NCBI GenBank assembly: GCA_004010275.1
Contig: RBWT01000073.1
Location: 1-38,458 of the forward strand
Source: Streptomyces huasconensis
GTDB taxonomy: Bacteria; Actinomycetota; Actinomycetes; Streptomycetales; Streptomycetaceae
Direction: 5' to 3'
DNA length: 38,458 bases
Both the position numbers and the translations under genes were made by a program. The notes below the pieces were generated by a model. That model saw only the letters and a list, made by a program, of their open reading frames with translations, was not told the origin of the DNA and did not search any database. Positions within the stretch are counted from its first letter, which is position 1. Every line of letters begins with the position of its first letter. Shown here piece by piece: positions 28,311-36,456 of this stretch.

Positions 28311-29050
28311 ATGCAGGGTTCTGACAAGCACGCCTACGACAAGCACGCCTACGAACCGTTCGCCGTCACCGTCGACCTCGCGGTGTTCACCATCCGCGAC
28401 GGCGCGCTGCGCGTGCTGCTCGTCGAGCGCGGCCAGGAGCCGTACGCGGGCCGCTGGGCACTGCCCGGCGGGTTCGTGCTGCCCGACGAGTCCGCCGAGA
28501 GCGCGGCGCAGCGCGAGCTGGCCGAGGAGACCGGCCTCGCGGACGTCACCGGGCTCCACCTGGAACAGGTGCGCACCTACAGTGAGCCGGACCGCGATCC
28601 GCGCATGCGGGTCGTCTCCGTCGCGTTCGCCGCGCTCGTCGCGACCCGCCGGAGGCGCGCGGGGGAGGTGACGCGGCCCGCGCCGCCTGGCTGCCGTACG
28701 GCCCGGGGGCCCACCGTCCGCTCGCCTTCGACCACGACCGCATCCTCGCCGACGCCCACCACCGGATCGGCGCCAAGCTGGAGTACACCAGCCTCGCCAC
28801 GGCCTTCTGTGCCCCCGAGTTCACCCTCGGCGAGCTGCGGGGGGTCTACGAGGCGGTGTGGGGCGCCGAGCTGGACCCCGCCAACTTCCGGCGCAAGGTC
28901 GTCGGCACCCCGGGGCTCGTCGAGGCCATCCCCGGCGCCGCCCGGCTCACCGGCGGCCGGGGAAAGCCCGCGGCGCTCTTCCGCGCGGGCACCGCCACCG
29001 CCCTCCACCCGCCGCTGCTGCGGCCCGCCTCGGAAGGACGGTCCGCATGA
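28311..29050 (+). CDS. NrtR-like Nudix-related transcriptional regulator, one frameshift
   Basis: About 246 residues. The N-terminal Nudix-like domain reads FAVTVDLAVFTIRDGALRVL, PYAGRWALPGGFVLPDESAE and SAAQRELAEETGL. The C-terminal winged helix is LEYTSLATAFCAPEFTLGEL, then RGVYEAVWGAELDPANFRRK, the segment typical of the NrtR family. NrtR proteins repress NAD or ADP-ribose metabolism genes and release DNA on binding ADP-ribose or related ligands. Near 28665 the frame changes. The start has a 15-bp tandem duplication (28323-28352) giving DKHAYDKHAY. The palindrome directly upstream is its likely operator. Its stop overlaps the ADP-ribosylglycohydrolase start (ATGA). Confidence 0.85.
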
Positions 29051-30049
29051 AACGCGCCGCCACCGGTTCCCTGCTGGGCCTCGCCCTGGGGGACGCGCTG
29101 GGTTACCCCACCGAGTTCGACGACGTGCCGTCGATCCTCGCCACATGCGGTCCCTGGCGGGAGATGGAGCTGCCGAGCCCCGCCCACATCACGGACGACA
29201 CGCAGATGACGCTGGCGCTGAGCCGGGCCCTGCGCACCGCCACGGGTCGCGGAGCGCTCGGGCCGAAGCGGCTGGAGCGGCCCCTGCGCGAGGAGTTCGT
29301 GGACTGGTACCAGTCGCCGGAGAACAACCGCGCGCCCGGCAACACCTGCATGAAGGCGTGCTACCTCCTCAAGACGGGCAAGCCGTGGGAGGAGGCCGGT
29401 CAGGTGCACTCCAAGGGCTGCGGCGCCAACATGCGGGTCGCGCCGCTCGGGCTGCTGCCGGGCATCGACGACGACGTGCGGGCCGGCGCCGCCCAGCTGC
29501 AGTCCGCGCTCACCCACGGCCACACCACCGCGCTCGCCGCGAGCGACCTCACGGCGTACGCGGTGCGGCTGCTGGCCCGCGGCGCGGAACCCATGGGCCT
29601 GGTCGGCCTCCTGCGGTCGTACGCCGGCTGGAGAACCGCACCCGCTACCGGGAGGCATGGCTCGGCGACCTGTGGACCCGCGCCCGGGCCTCCTCGCCGG
29701 AGCGGTTCATCGCCCACGGCTGGGACGAGTGCCTGGCCGTCCTGGAGCGGCTGGCGGGCGCGCTGCGGCACGCCAACCCCGAGACCGACCCCTGCCTGGC
29801 CACGGGGGAGGGCTGGATCGCCGAACAGGCGCTCGCCACCGGCCTGCTCTGCTTCCTGATGTCGTCGACGAGCCGGTCTCCGCGCTGCGCAGGGCGGCCT
29901 GCACCTCCGGCGACTCGGACTCCATCGCCTGCCTGGCGGGGGCCTTCGCCGGCGCCCACCTCGGCGCCGACGCGTGGCCCGCCGCGTGGGTCGAGCGGGT
30001 CGAGCACCGGGACGAACTGCTCGGGTTCGGGACGCTCTGGGACGCCTGA
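29047..30049 (+). CDS. ADP-ribosylglycohydrolase (DraG family), two frameshifts
   Basis: Dinuclear-metal hydrolase that removes ADP-ribose from proteins or small ADP-ribosyl compounds. About 333 residues. It starts KRAATGSLLGLALGDALGYP and has the metal-binding HITDDTQMTLALSRAL near residue 50 and the C-terminal pair in GDSDSIACLAGAFAGAHLG, both family hallmarks. Frames change near 29632 (after SYAGW) and 29863 (FLM to VDEPVSALRRAA). It is coupled to the NrtR-like gene by ATGA overlap, so the pair probably senses and recycles ADP-ribose. Whether it acts on protein, nucleic acid or free substrates cannot be told. Confidence 0.88.
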
Positions 30050-30148
30050 GCCCGCCGTCTCGGCAGACGGGCGCCGCGCGCTCCCGCCCCGGGCGCTGGC
30101 TACGCTTGCCGTACAGCAGTCAGACGTACGCGAGCGAGGAGCAGCACT

Positions 30149-30511
30149 GTGGCGGTACGAGCGGTCCGGGGCGCCGTCCAACTGGAGCGGGACGAGGCCG
30201 GGCACATGGGAGAGCAGGTCAGGGCGCTGCTCACCGCCATCCTGGAGCGGAACGGACTGACGGACGAGGACCTGATCAGCATCTGGTTCACGGCCACGCC
30301 CGACCTGCACAGCGACTACCCCGCCGCGGCCGCGCGCGGCATCGGCCTCGCCGACGTACCGCTGATCTGCGCCCAGGAACTCGACATCGAGGGCGCCATG
30401 CCCCGCGTCGTCCGCGTCCTCGCCCACATAGAGACCGACCGCACCCGCTCCGAGATCGCACACGTCTACCTCGGCGCCGCCGCCGCACTCCGCAAGGACA
30501 TCGCCCAGTGA
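30149..30511 (+). CDS. aroH: Chorismate mutase, AroH class
   Basis: Converts chorismate to prephenate. Intact at 120 residues, the normal AroH-class size. VRAVRGAVQLERDEAGHMGE is the AroH-class start with its active-site arginine; TATPDLHSDYPAAAARGIGL and VPLICAQELDIEGAMPRVVR follow. GTG 30149 has AGGAG about 8 nt upstream. The stop overlaps the tyrA GTG (GTGA). Chorismate mutase followed by prephenate dehydrogenase forms the tyrosine branch of aromatic amino acid synthesis. Confidence 0.95.
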   Translation: MAVRAVRGAVQLERDEAGHMGEQVRALLTAILERNGLTDEDLISIWFTATPDLHSDYPAAAARGIGLADVPLICAQELDIEGAMPRVVRVLAHIETDRTRSEIAHVYLGAAAALRKDIAQ

Positions 30512-31590
30512 GAACCGCCCTCGTCATCGGCACCGGCCTGATCGGCACCTCCGCCGCCCTGGCCCTCGCCTCCCGCGGCGTCACCGTCCACCTCGCCGAC
30601 CACGACCCGGCGCAGGCCGCACCGCCGCCGCGCTCGGCGCCGGCACCGACGAGGCCCCGGAGGGACCCGTCGACCTGTGTGTCGTCGCGTGCCGCCCGCG
30701 CACGTCGCCGCCACCCTCGCCGACGTCATGCGCCGCGGGGCCGCCCGCGCCTACCTCGACGTCGCGAGCGTCAAGGGCGGCCCGCACCGCGAGCTGGAGG
30801 CGCTCGGCCTGGACCTCACCCCCTACATCGGTACGCACCCCATGTCCGGCCGGGAGCGCAGCGGCCCACTCGCCGCCACCGCCGACCTCTTCGAGGGACG
30901 GCCCTGGGTGCTCACCCCGACCCGCGACACCGACACCGAGGTGCTCAACCTCGCCCTGGAGCTGGTCGCGCTCTGCCGTGCCGTGCCGGTCGTCATGGAC
31001 GCCGACGCCCACGACCGCGCCGTCGCCCTCGTCTCCCACATGCCGCACCTGGTCTCCAGCATGGTCGCGGCCCGCCTGGAGCACGCCGAGGAGACGGCGG
31101 TGCGCCTGTGCGGCCAGGGCATCCGCGATGTCACCCGCATCGCCGCCTCCGACCCCCGGATGTGGATCGACATCCTCTCCGCCAACCCCGGGCCCGTCGC
31201 CGACCTGCTGGCCCAGGTCGCGGACGACCTCGACGAGACCGTCACGGCGCTGCGCGCCCTCCAGTCCGCCGACGAGGAGAAGCGGACCGAGGGCGCGCGG
31301 GCGTCGCGAGCATGCTGCGGCGCGGCAACGCGGGCCAGACCCGGGTGCCCGGCAAGCACGGCTCGGCCCCGGCGGCGTACGAGATCGTCGCGGTGCTCAT
31401 CAACGACCAGCCCGGCCAGCTCGCCCGCATCTTCGGCGACGCGGACCGCGCGGGCGTCAACATCGAGGACGTCCGCATCGAACACGCGACCGGCCAGCAG
31501 GCGGGCCTGGTGCAGCTCATGGTCGAGCCGAAGGCCGCGCCCGTGCTCAGCGCGGCGCTGCGGGAGCGGGGCTGGTCGATCCGGCAGTAG
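30508..31590 (+). CDS. tyrA: Prephenate dehydrogenase with ACT domain, frameshifted
   Basis: Oxidises prephenate to 4-hydroxyphenylpyruvate using NAD. About 360 residues. The Rossmann start is ALVIGTGLIGTSAALALASR. The catalytic region has IGTHPMSGRERSGPLAATAD and VVMDADAHDRAVALVSHMPH, with the family's conserved histidines. After SMLRRGNAGQTRVPGKHG comes an ACT domain (AVLINDQPGQLARIFGDADR, AGVNIEDVRIEHATGQQAGL), which suggests tyrosine feedback control. Frames change between about 30620 and 30700, where ADHDPAQA is followed by garbled sequence, and near 31312. Start and stop are nonetheless in the same frame, so indels balance. Confidence 0.92.
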   Translation: MRTALVIGTGLIGTSAALALASRGVTVHLADHDPAQAAPPPRSAPAPTRPRRDPSTCVSSRAARARRRHPRRRHAPRGRPRLPRRRERQGRPAPRAGGARPGPHPLHRYAPHVRPGAQRPTRRHRRPLRGTALGAHPDPRHRHRGAQPRPGAGRALPCRAGRHGRRRPRPRRRPRLPHAAPGLQHGRGPPGARRGDGGAPVRPGHPRCHPHRRLRPPDVDRHPLRQPRARRRPAGPGRGRPRRDRHGAARPPVRRRGEADRGRAGVASMLRRGNAGQTRVPGKHGSAPAAYEIVAVLINDQPGQLARIFGDADRAGVNIEDVRIEHATGQQAGLVQLMVEPKAAPVLSAALRERGWSIRQ

Positions 31591-31653
31591 GTGCCCCGCC
31601 GGGGGCCCGGGGAAGGGGCTGTCGGGGCCGGGTGCGCGAGCCAGTAACCTTGT

Positions 31654-31675
31654 GCGGGGCGTGTTCGCGCCCCGC
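31654..31675 (+). other. GC-rich hairpin upstream of cmk
   Basis: GCGGGGCG (31654-31661) and CGCCCCGC (31668-31675) form a perfect 8-bp stem with loop TGTTCG. TAACCT at 31645-31650 just before it could be a -10 for cmk, placing the hairpin at the 5' end of the leader. There is no T-tract, so it is a weak terminator for tyrA at best. Confidence 0.5.
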
Positions 31676-31713
31676 CACCCCACCCCGCGTACCGCGAAAG
31701 GTGCCCGCCCCCC

Positions 31714-32409
31714 GTGGAAACCGCAGCAACCGCCGCCCCGGCAGCAGTGATCGTCGCCATCGACGGGCCCTCCGGCACGGGCAAGTCGAGCACCTCCAAG
31801 GCCGTCGCCGCCCAGCTCGGCCTCAGCTACCTGGACACCGGCGCCCAGTACCGCGCGATCACCTGGTGGATGGTGCACAACGGCATCGACCTCACTGACC
31901 CCAGTGCGATCGCCGCCGTGGCGGGCAAGCCCGAGATCGTCTCCGGCATAGACCCGGCCGCCCCGACCATCACGGTCGACGGCACGGATGTCGCCGGGCC
32001 GATCCGCACCACCGAGGTCACCTCCAAGGTCAGCGCCGTCAGCGCCGTCCCCGAGGTGCGCGCCCGCATCACGGAGCTGCAGCGCGCCATCGCCCGCTCG
32101 GCCGAGAAGGGCATCGTCGTCGAGGGCCGCGACATCGGTACGACCGTGCTGCCCGACGCCGACCTGAAGATCTTCCTCACCGCCTCGCCCGAGGCGCGCG
32201 CCGCCCGCCGCTCCGGTGAGCTGAAGGGCGCCGACGTCAAGGCGACCCAGGAAGCCCTGATCAAGCGGGACGCGGCCGACTCCAGCCGCAAGACGTCCCC
32301 GCTGGCCAAGGCCGATGACGCCGTCGAGGTCGACACCACCGAGCTCACGCTCCAGCAGGTCATCGAGTGCGTCGTCACCCTCGTCGGGGAGAAGCGGGCC
32401 GCGAAGTGA
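31714..32409 (+). CDS. cmk: Cytidylate kinase
   Basis: Phosphorylates CMP and dCMP with ATP. Intact at 231 residues. The P-loop is IDGPSGTGKSSTSKAVA (residues about 16-32), followed by LSYLDTGAQYRAITWWMVHN, the CMP-binding region, and VEGRDIGTTVLPDADLKIFL. KRDAADSSRKTSPLAKADDA is the lid and final conserved segment. GTG 31714 is used; AAGG lies about 14 nt upstream, a little far. It overlaps plsC by GTGA. In mycobacteria cmk also lies between rluB and der. Confidence 0.95.
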   Translation: METAATAAPAAVIVAIDGPSGTGKSSTSKAVAAQLGLSYLDTGAQYRAITWWMVHNGIDLTDPSAIAAVAGKPEIVSGIDPAAPTITVDGTDVAGPIRTTEVTSKVSAVSAVPEVRARITELQRAIARSAEKGIVVEGRDIGTTVLPDADLKIFLTASPEARAARRSGELKGADVKATQEALIKRDAADSSRKTSPLAKADDAVEVDTTELTLQQVIECVVTLVGEKRAAK

Positions 32410-33053
32410 CCCAAGGTGCTTCGGAGCGGGGCGCGGAGGTCGGCCGCCGTATCGGCGTCGGCCTCATGTACGGCCTGTTCAAGCCCCGCGTGCTGGGCTC
32501 CTGGCGGGTCCCGGCCCGCGGCCCCGTGATCCTGGCCGTCAACCACGCGCACAACGTGGACGGCCCGATGGTCATGGGCGTCGCGCCCCGGCCGACGCAC
32601 TTCCTGATCAAGAAGGAAGCGTTCATCGGCCCGCTCGGCACCTTCCTGGACGCCATCGGCCAGGTGAAGGTGGACCGCTCGATCGCCGACCGGACCGCCA
32701 TCACCCGCGCCCTCGGCGTCCTGGAGCAGGGCGGCTGCCTCGGGATCTTCCCGGAGGGCACCCGTGGCGAGGGCGACTTCGCCTCGCTGCGCGCCGGACT
32801 CGCGTACTTCGCCGTCCGCTCCGGCGCCCCGATCGTCCCGGTCGCGGTGCTGGGAAGCACCGAGAAGCGCGGACGGTTGATAAAGCAGCTGCCCCCGCTG
32901 CGCAGCCGGGTCGACGTCGTCTTCGGAGACCCCTTCGAAGCGGGCGACGGCAGCGGACGGCGTACGCGCAAGGCGCTGGACGAAGCCACCGTGCGCATCC
33001 AGGAGCGGCTCTCCGCCCACCTGGAAAACGCCAGGCGCCTGACCGGGCGCTGA
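32406..33053 (+). CDS. plsC: 1-acyl-sn-glycerol-3-phosphate acyltransferase family protein
   Basis: PlsC-domain acyltransferase of phospholipid synthesis. Intact at 215 residues from GTG 32406, which overlaps the cmk stop. Motif I is NHAHNVDGP (the H(X4)D catalytic pair), motif III is FPEGTRGEGDF, and APIVPVAVLGSTEKRG is the family's motif IV region. The protein is short, with no clear transmembrane helix; membrane attachment would be peripheral. Lysophosphatidate is the usual acceptor but is not proven for this lineage. It precedes der by 82 nt. Confidence 0.9.
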   Translation: MTQGASERGAEVGRRIGVGLMYGLFKPRVLGSWRVPARGPVILAVNHAHNVDGPMVMGVAPRPTHFLIKKEAFIGPLGTFLDAIGQVKVDRSIADRTAITRALGVLEQGGCLGIFPEGTRGEGDFASLRAGLAYFAVRSGAPIVPVAVLGSTEKRGRLIKQLPPLRSRVDVVFGDPFEAGDGSGRRTRKALDEATVRIQERLSAHLENARRLTGR

Positions 33054-33135
33054 GCGAGACTTATCAAGTAGTGCCCCGGTCCGACGTACGGGCCGCTGCA
33101 CCGATCACCACGATGAACGACGAGGTACGGACTTC

Positions 33136-34613
33136 ATGAGCGACCAGATCCAGCCCGAGGGCGACGGCTTCGCCGACCACGACCACGGGGCGCTCGGCGA
33201 CGCCGAGTACGCGCAGTTCATGGAGCTCGCCGCCGAGGAGGGCTTCGACGTCGAGGACGTCGAGGGCGCCATCGAGGAGGCGGGCCACGGCCCGCTGCCC
33301 GTCCTCGCCGTCATCGGCCGCCCCAATGTCGGCAAGTCGACACTGGTGAACCGCATCATCGGCCGCCGCGAGGCCGTCGTGGAGGACCGCCCCGGCGTGA
33401 CCCGCGACCGCGTCACCTATGAGGCCGAGTGGTCGGGCCGCCGCTTCAAGCTCGTCGACACCGGCGGCTGGGAGCAGGACGTGCTCGGCATCGACGCCTC
33501 CGTCGCCGCCCAGGCGGAGACGCCATCGAGGCCGCGGACGCCGTCGTCTTCGTCGTGGACGCCACCGTCGGCGCCACCGACACCGACGAGGCCGTCGTGC
33601 GCCTGCTGCGCAGGCCGGCAAGCCCGTCGTCCTGTGCGCCAACAAGGTCGACGGCCCCTCCGGCGAGGCCGACGCCACCGCCCTGTGGGCCCTCGGCCTC
33701 GGCGAGCCGCACCCCGTCTCCGCGCTGCACGGCCGCCGGCACCGGCGACATGCTGGACGCCGTCCTGGAGGCGCTGCCCGAGGCGCCCGAGCAGACCTTC
33801 GGCACGGCCATCGGCGGCCCCCGCCGCATCGCGCTCATCGGCCGCCCGAACGTCGGCAAGTCCTCGCTGCTCAACAAGGTGGCGAACGAGGACCGCGTGG
33901 TCGTCAACGAAATGGCGGGCACCACCCGTGACCCGGTCGACGAGCTGATCGAGCTGGGCGGCGTCGTCTGGAAGTTCGTCGACACGGCGGGCATCCGCAA
34001 GCGCGTCCACCTCCAGCAGGGCGCCGACTACTACGCCTCGCTGCGCACCGCCGCCGCCGTGGAGAAGGCGGAGGTCGCGGTGATCCTCATCGACGCCTCC
34101 GAGACCATCTCGGTCCAGGACCAGCGCATCGTGACGATGGCCGTCGAGGCGGGCCGCGCGATCGTGGTGGCGTACAACAAGTGGGACACCCTCGACGAGG
34201 AGCGCCGCTACTACCTGGAGCGGGAGATCGAGACCGAGCTGGCCCAGGTCGCCTGGGCGCCGCGGGTGAACGTCTCCGCGGCCACCGGCCGGCACATGGA
34301 GAAGCTCGTCCCGGCGATCGAGACGGCCCTCGCGGGCTGGGAGACGCGCGTGCCGACCGGCCGCCTCAACGCGTTCCTCGGCGAGATCGTCGCCTCCCAC
34401 CCGCACCCGGTCCGCGGCGGCAAGCAGCCCCGCATCCTCTTCGGCACCCAGGCGGGCACGAAGCCGCCGCGCTTCGTCTTCTTCGCCTCGGGCTTCATCG
34501 AGGCGGGCTACCGCCGCTTCCTGGAGCGCCGCCTGCGCGAGGAGTTCGGCTTCGAGGGCACGCCGATCCACATCTCGGTGCGGGTGCGCGAGAAGCGCGG
34601 CCGCAAGAAGTAA
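33136..34613 (+). CDS. der: Ribosome biogenesis GTPase Der (EngA), three frameshifts
   Basis: Double-GTPase needed for 50S subunit assembly, about 492 residues. An actinobacterial acidic N-terminal tail (about 50 residues) precedes G domain 1: IGRPNVGKSTLVNRIIGRRE, RPGVTRDRV, DTGGWE, ANKVD. G domain 2: IGRPNVGKSSLLNKVANEDR, MAGTTRDPVDELIELGG, DTAGIRK, YNKWD. The C-terminal KH-like domain ends EGTPIHISVRVREKRGRKK. Frames change near 33520, 33618 and 33738, all in G domain 1; the net loss of one base fits indel errors. Der is normally essential, so the breaks argue for sequence error. A strong hairpin follows. Confidence 0.94.
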
Positions 34614-34637
34614 CCACCCAGTGGGTGTACGTACGTG

Positions 34638-34673
34638 AATGCCCGCCCCCGGAATCAACGGGGGCCGGGCATT
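34638..34673. terminator. Hairpin terminator after der
   Basis: AATGCCCGCCCCCG pairs with CGGGGGCCGGGCATT across a short AT-containing loop, with one bulged C. Only TT follows in the rightward direction. It sits between der and the convergent small gene and could serve both strands. Confidence 0.75.
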
Positions 34674-34692
34674 TCGCTGTGCCGGAAGCCTC

Positions 34693-35022
34693 TCAGAGCT
34701 CGCGGCGAGGAGCGGGTGGCAGGGCCGCGGGGACGTGGTGGTGGCCCGGGACGTGGTGGTCCTGCCGGCCGTAGCGGCTCAGGTGCTGGAACTGCCCGTA
34801 CTGCTGCGTGCCGTACGGCCCGGTGCCGAAGGCGGTGAACCCCAGATGCTCCTCGCCGCTGCGGTCGCCCGGCAGGGCCCGGAAGGCCCGGCGGTACTCC
34901 GAGTACAGCGTGTCGTAGATCGGTGTGGCCGAGCGCTCGCCCGTGGCGTCCTGCGCGGTGCGCATGGACGGGATCGGGTTCTGATACGCCGGTCGGGAGC
35001 GGGAGGGGTCGTATGTGTGCAC
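34693..35022 (-). CDS. Conserved hypothetical protein, 109 residues
   Basis: I do not recognise a family. From GTG 35022 it reads VHTYDPSRSRPAYQNPIPSM. The most protein-like part is SATPIYDTLYSEYRRAFRAL, followed by PGDRSGEEHLGF. The C-terminal third is rich in G, Q, H and P (YGTQQYGQFQHLSRYG, then several histidines) and looks disordered. No good ribosome-binding site is visible before the GTG; an internal ATG at about 34965 is possible. It lies downstream of another uncharacterised minus-strand gene and may be cotranscribed with it. Third-base GC is high, supporting real coding sequence. Confidence 0.6.
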   Translation of the reverse strand: MHTYDPSRSRPAYQNPIPSMRTAQDATGERSATPIYDTLYSEYRRAFRALPGDRSGEEHLGFTAFGTGPYGTQQYGQFQHLSRYGRQDHHVPGHHHVPAALPPAPRREL

Positions 35023-35158
35023 GTCTGTGCCAACGAAAGCGCCGCCCGACGGATGCGGGGGCCGCGCGGCTTTCCGGCTCCGGGAGGAGCGTGACCGGCG
35101 CGTTCGCGGCTCGGGGGCGGCTTGCGCCGGCAGGTGGCGGCCGGGCCCGGACCGCCGG

Positions 35159-35941
35159 TCAGGTGCCGGCGATCGGCATCATCGTCGCCGACGAGCTGTC
35201 CGCGGGCCGCGGTCTTGTCCAGGGCCTCCCGCAGCAGGTCCTCGCGCGGCTGCCGGCCGATGGAGCCGGCCGGGGCGGCGAAGAGCAGCACGCTCTGCGT
35301 CTTGTTCGCCGCGCCCGCCAGGCCTCGGTGACCTGGAGCGGCTGATGGGCCTGCCACCAGGCGACGGGGGCGCCGTCGCCGGTGCCCGGTTGCAGGACGG
35401 CGTGCAGGCGGCCCATGGCGAGCAGCACCGACCAGCCGTGCAGCACGGGCGGGAGGCCGTCGAGGGAGACCACCGGCATGAAGCCCTGCTCGATCAGGAG
35501 CGGCAGGAACTCGTCGCCGCCGTCCGACACGGTGCCCGGGCGGGCGATGGGCCCGGTGGGCTCCACGACGAGCGCGGGGCGCAGCTCGCCCTCGATGAGG
35601 ACAAGGCCGCTGGTCACACCGAGCACGGCCTGGTTGGGGGCGCCGTCGGCGGGCCCCGCGGCGTCCTCGCCGGTGATGGACCGCACGGCTCCCTGGAGCT
35701 GCTCCTCGGAGACCGTGACGATCTGGGAGGGCAGGCAGGTGGCGTGGGCGAAGGCGAGCACGGCGGTCTCGTCGCCGACGAACAGGACCGTGCTGGTGCG
35801 TTCCTGTTCGGAGTCGCCCGGGGTGCGGCAGGACGTGCAGTCGTAACTGCCCGGGGCGTTCTCTCCGGCGAGCAGCCGGTCGGCTTCTTCGTCGCCGATC
35901 TCGGCGCGTACGTCGTCGCTGACGTCGAGCATGCGCGGCAC
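35159..35941 (-). CDS. Uncharacterised protein with a CxxC cluster, 3' frameshift
   Basis: From GTG 35941 (VPRMLDVSDDVRAEIG, with GAGGAG 6 nt upstream) the protein is clearly coding. The section GSYDCTSCRTPGDSEQERTS followed by FAHATC has three cysteines and a histidine that could bind metal. A hydrophobic strand-rich part follows (QAVLGVTSGLVLIEGELRPA, FLPLLIEQGFMPVVSLDGLP, LHGWSVLLAMGRLHAVLQ). Near 35325 the frame changes; the other frame continues NKTQSVLLFAAPAGSIGRQP and REDLLREALDK. The true stop is uncertain: TGA at 35159 if the frame is later restored, or further down. I cannot assign a function. Confidence 0.65.
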   Translation of the reverse strand: MPRMLDVSDDVRAEIGDEEADRLLAGENAPGSYDCTSCRTPGDSEQERTSTVLFVGDETAVLAFAHATCLPSQIVTVSEEQLQGAVRSITGEDAAGPADGAPNQAVLGVTSGLVLIEGELRPALVVEPTGPIARPGTVSDGGDEFLPLLIEQGFMPVVSLDGLPPVLHGWSVLLAMGRLHAVLQPGTGDGAPVAWWQAHQPLQVTEAWRARRTRRRACCSSPPRPAPSAGSRARTCCGRPWTRPRPADSSSATMMPIAGT

Positions 35942-36456
35942 GGGTGGCTCCTCGGGATCGTCACGTGGGGTGCGTGGGGCGGGTGCGCGGAGCCGGGGGG
36001 TGCCCGGCTCGTAAGGAGACAACGGCGGATCAGTGGCGCGAGTCACGGATGGCGGTGAGCGGAATCGAACCATCCGCGGCGGGGCGTGGGCCGGTCGCCG
36101 GAATCCGTCACGTGGCCCCAACAGCGTGTGTGAGCAGGGGAATTGAGGTGGCGAGGCGGGGCGTGGGGCCCATGGGTAATGGTCGATAAATGGGGATAAC
36201 AGCGAATGAAATGGGTGGCTGAATTTCGCCGGTACTCGCGGTAACGCACAACCCTGCCGAAAGGGCGCGACATTGGTCCATATCGGGGCGAGTGGCCCCC
36301 GGGATGCCGCCACCTTATGCGGCGGCGCGCTCGGGGGCGTCCGCCGATCGGGCCATCGGGCGCCGGGCTCCGGGCCGGGGGTCCGTCCGGGTGGGGTCGC
36401 GGACGGGGCGGCGCGGCACGCCGCGGGCGCGGGAAGGAGGTGCCTAGCGTGGCCCG
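35942..36456. other. Intergenic region upstream of the Rpf/LysM gene, no gene recognised
   Basis: A 515-bp gap between divergent genes. The part from about 36170 to 36290 is AT-richer than its surroundings (GGTCGATAAATGGGGATAAC) and probably holds the promoter of the Rpf-like gene. GGATGG (about 36043) and CCATCC form a weak inverted repeat. Because Streptomyces rpf genes can carry c-di-AMP riboswitches, I looked for the ydaO consensus and did not find it. Open frames here look random. Confidence 0.5.

Noticed and set aside
36040..36110. A tRNA-like T-loop (minus strand GGTTCGATTCC)
   Set aside because: The T-stem pairs poorly and no matching acceptor stem, D-arm or anticodon arm can be found nearby.
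36050..36456. A c-di-AMP (ydaO) riboswitch ahead of the Rpf-like gene
   Set aside because: Expected because some Streptomyces rpf genes have one, and GGAATCCGTCAC looks slightly similar, but the conserved GGGGGACC and CAGCTAACCTC segments are absent.
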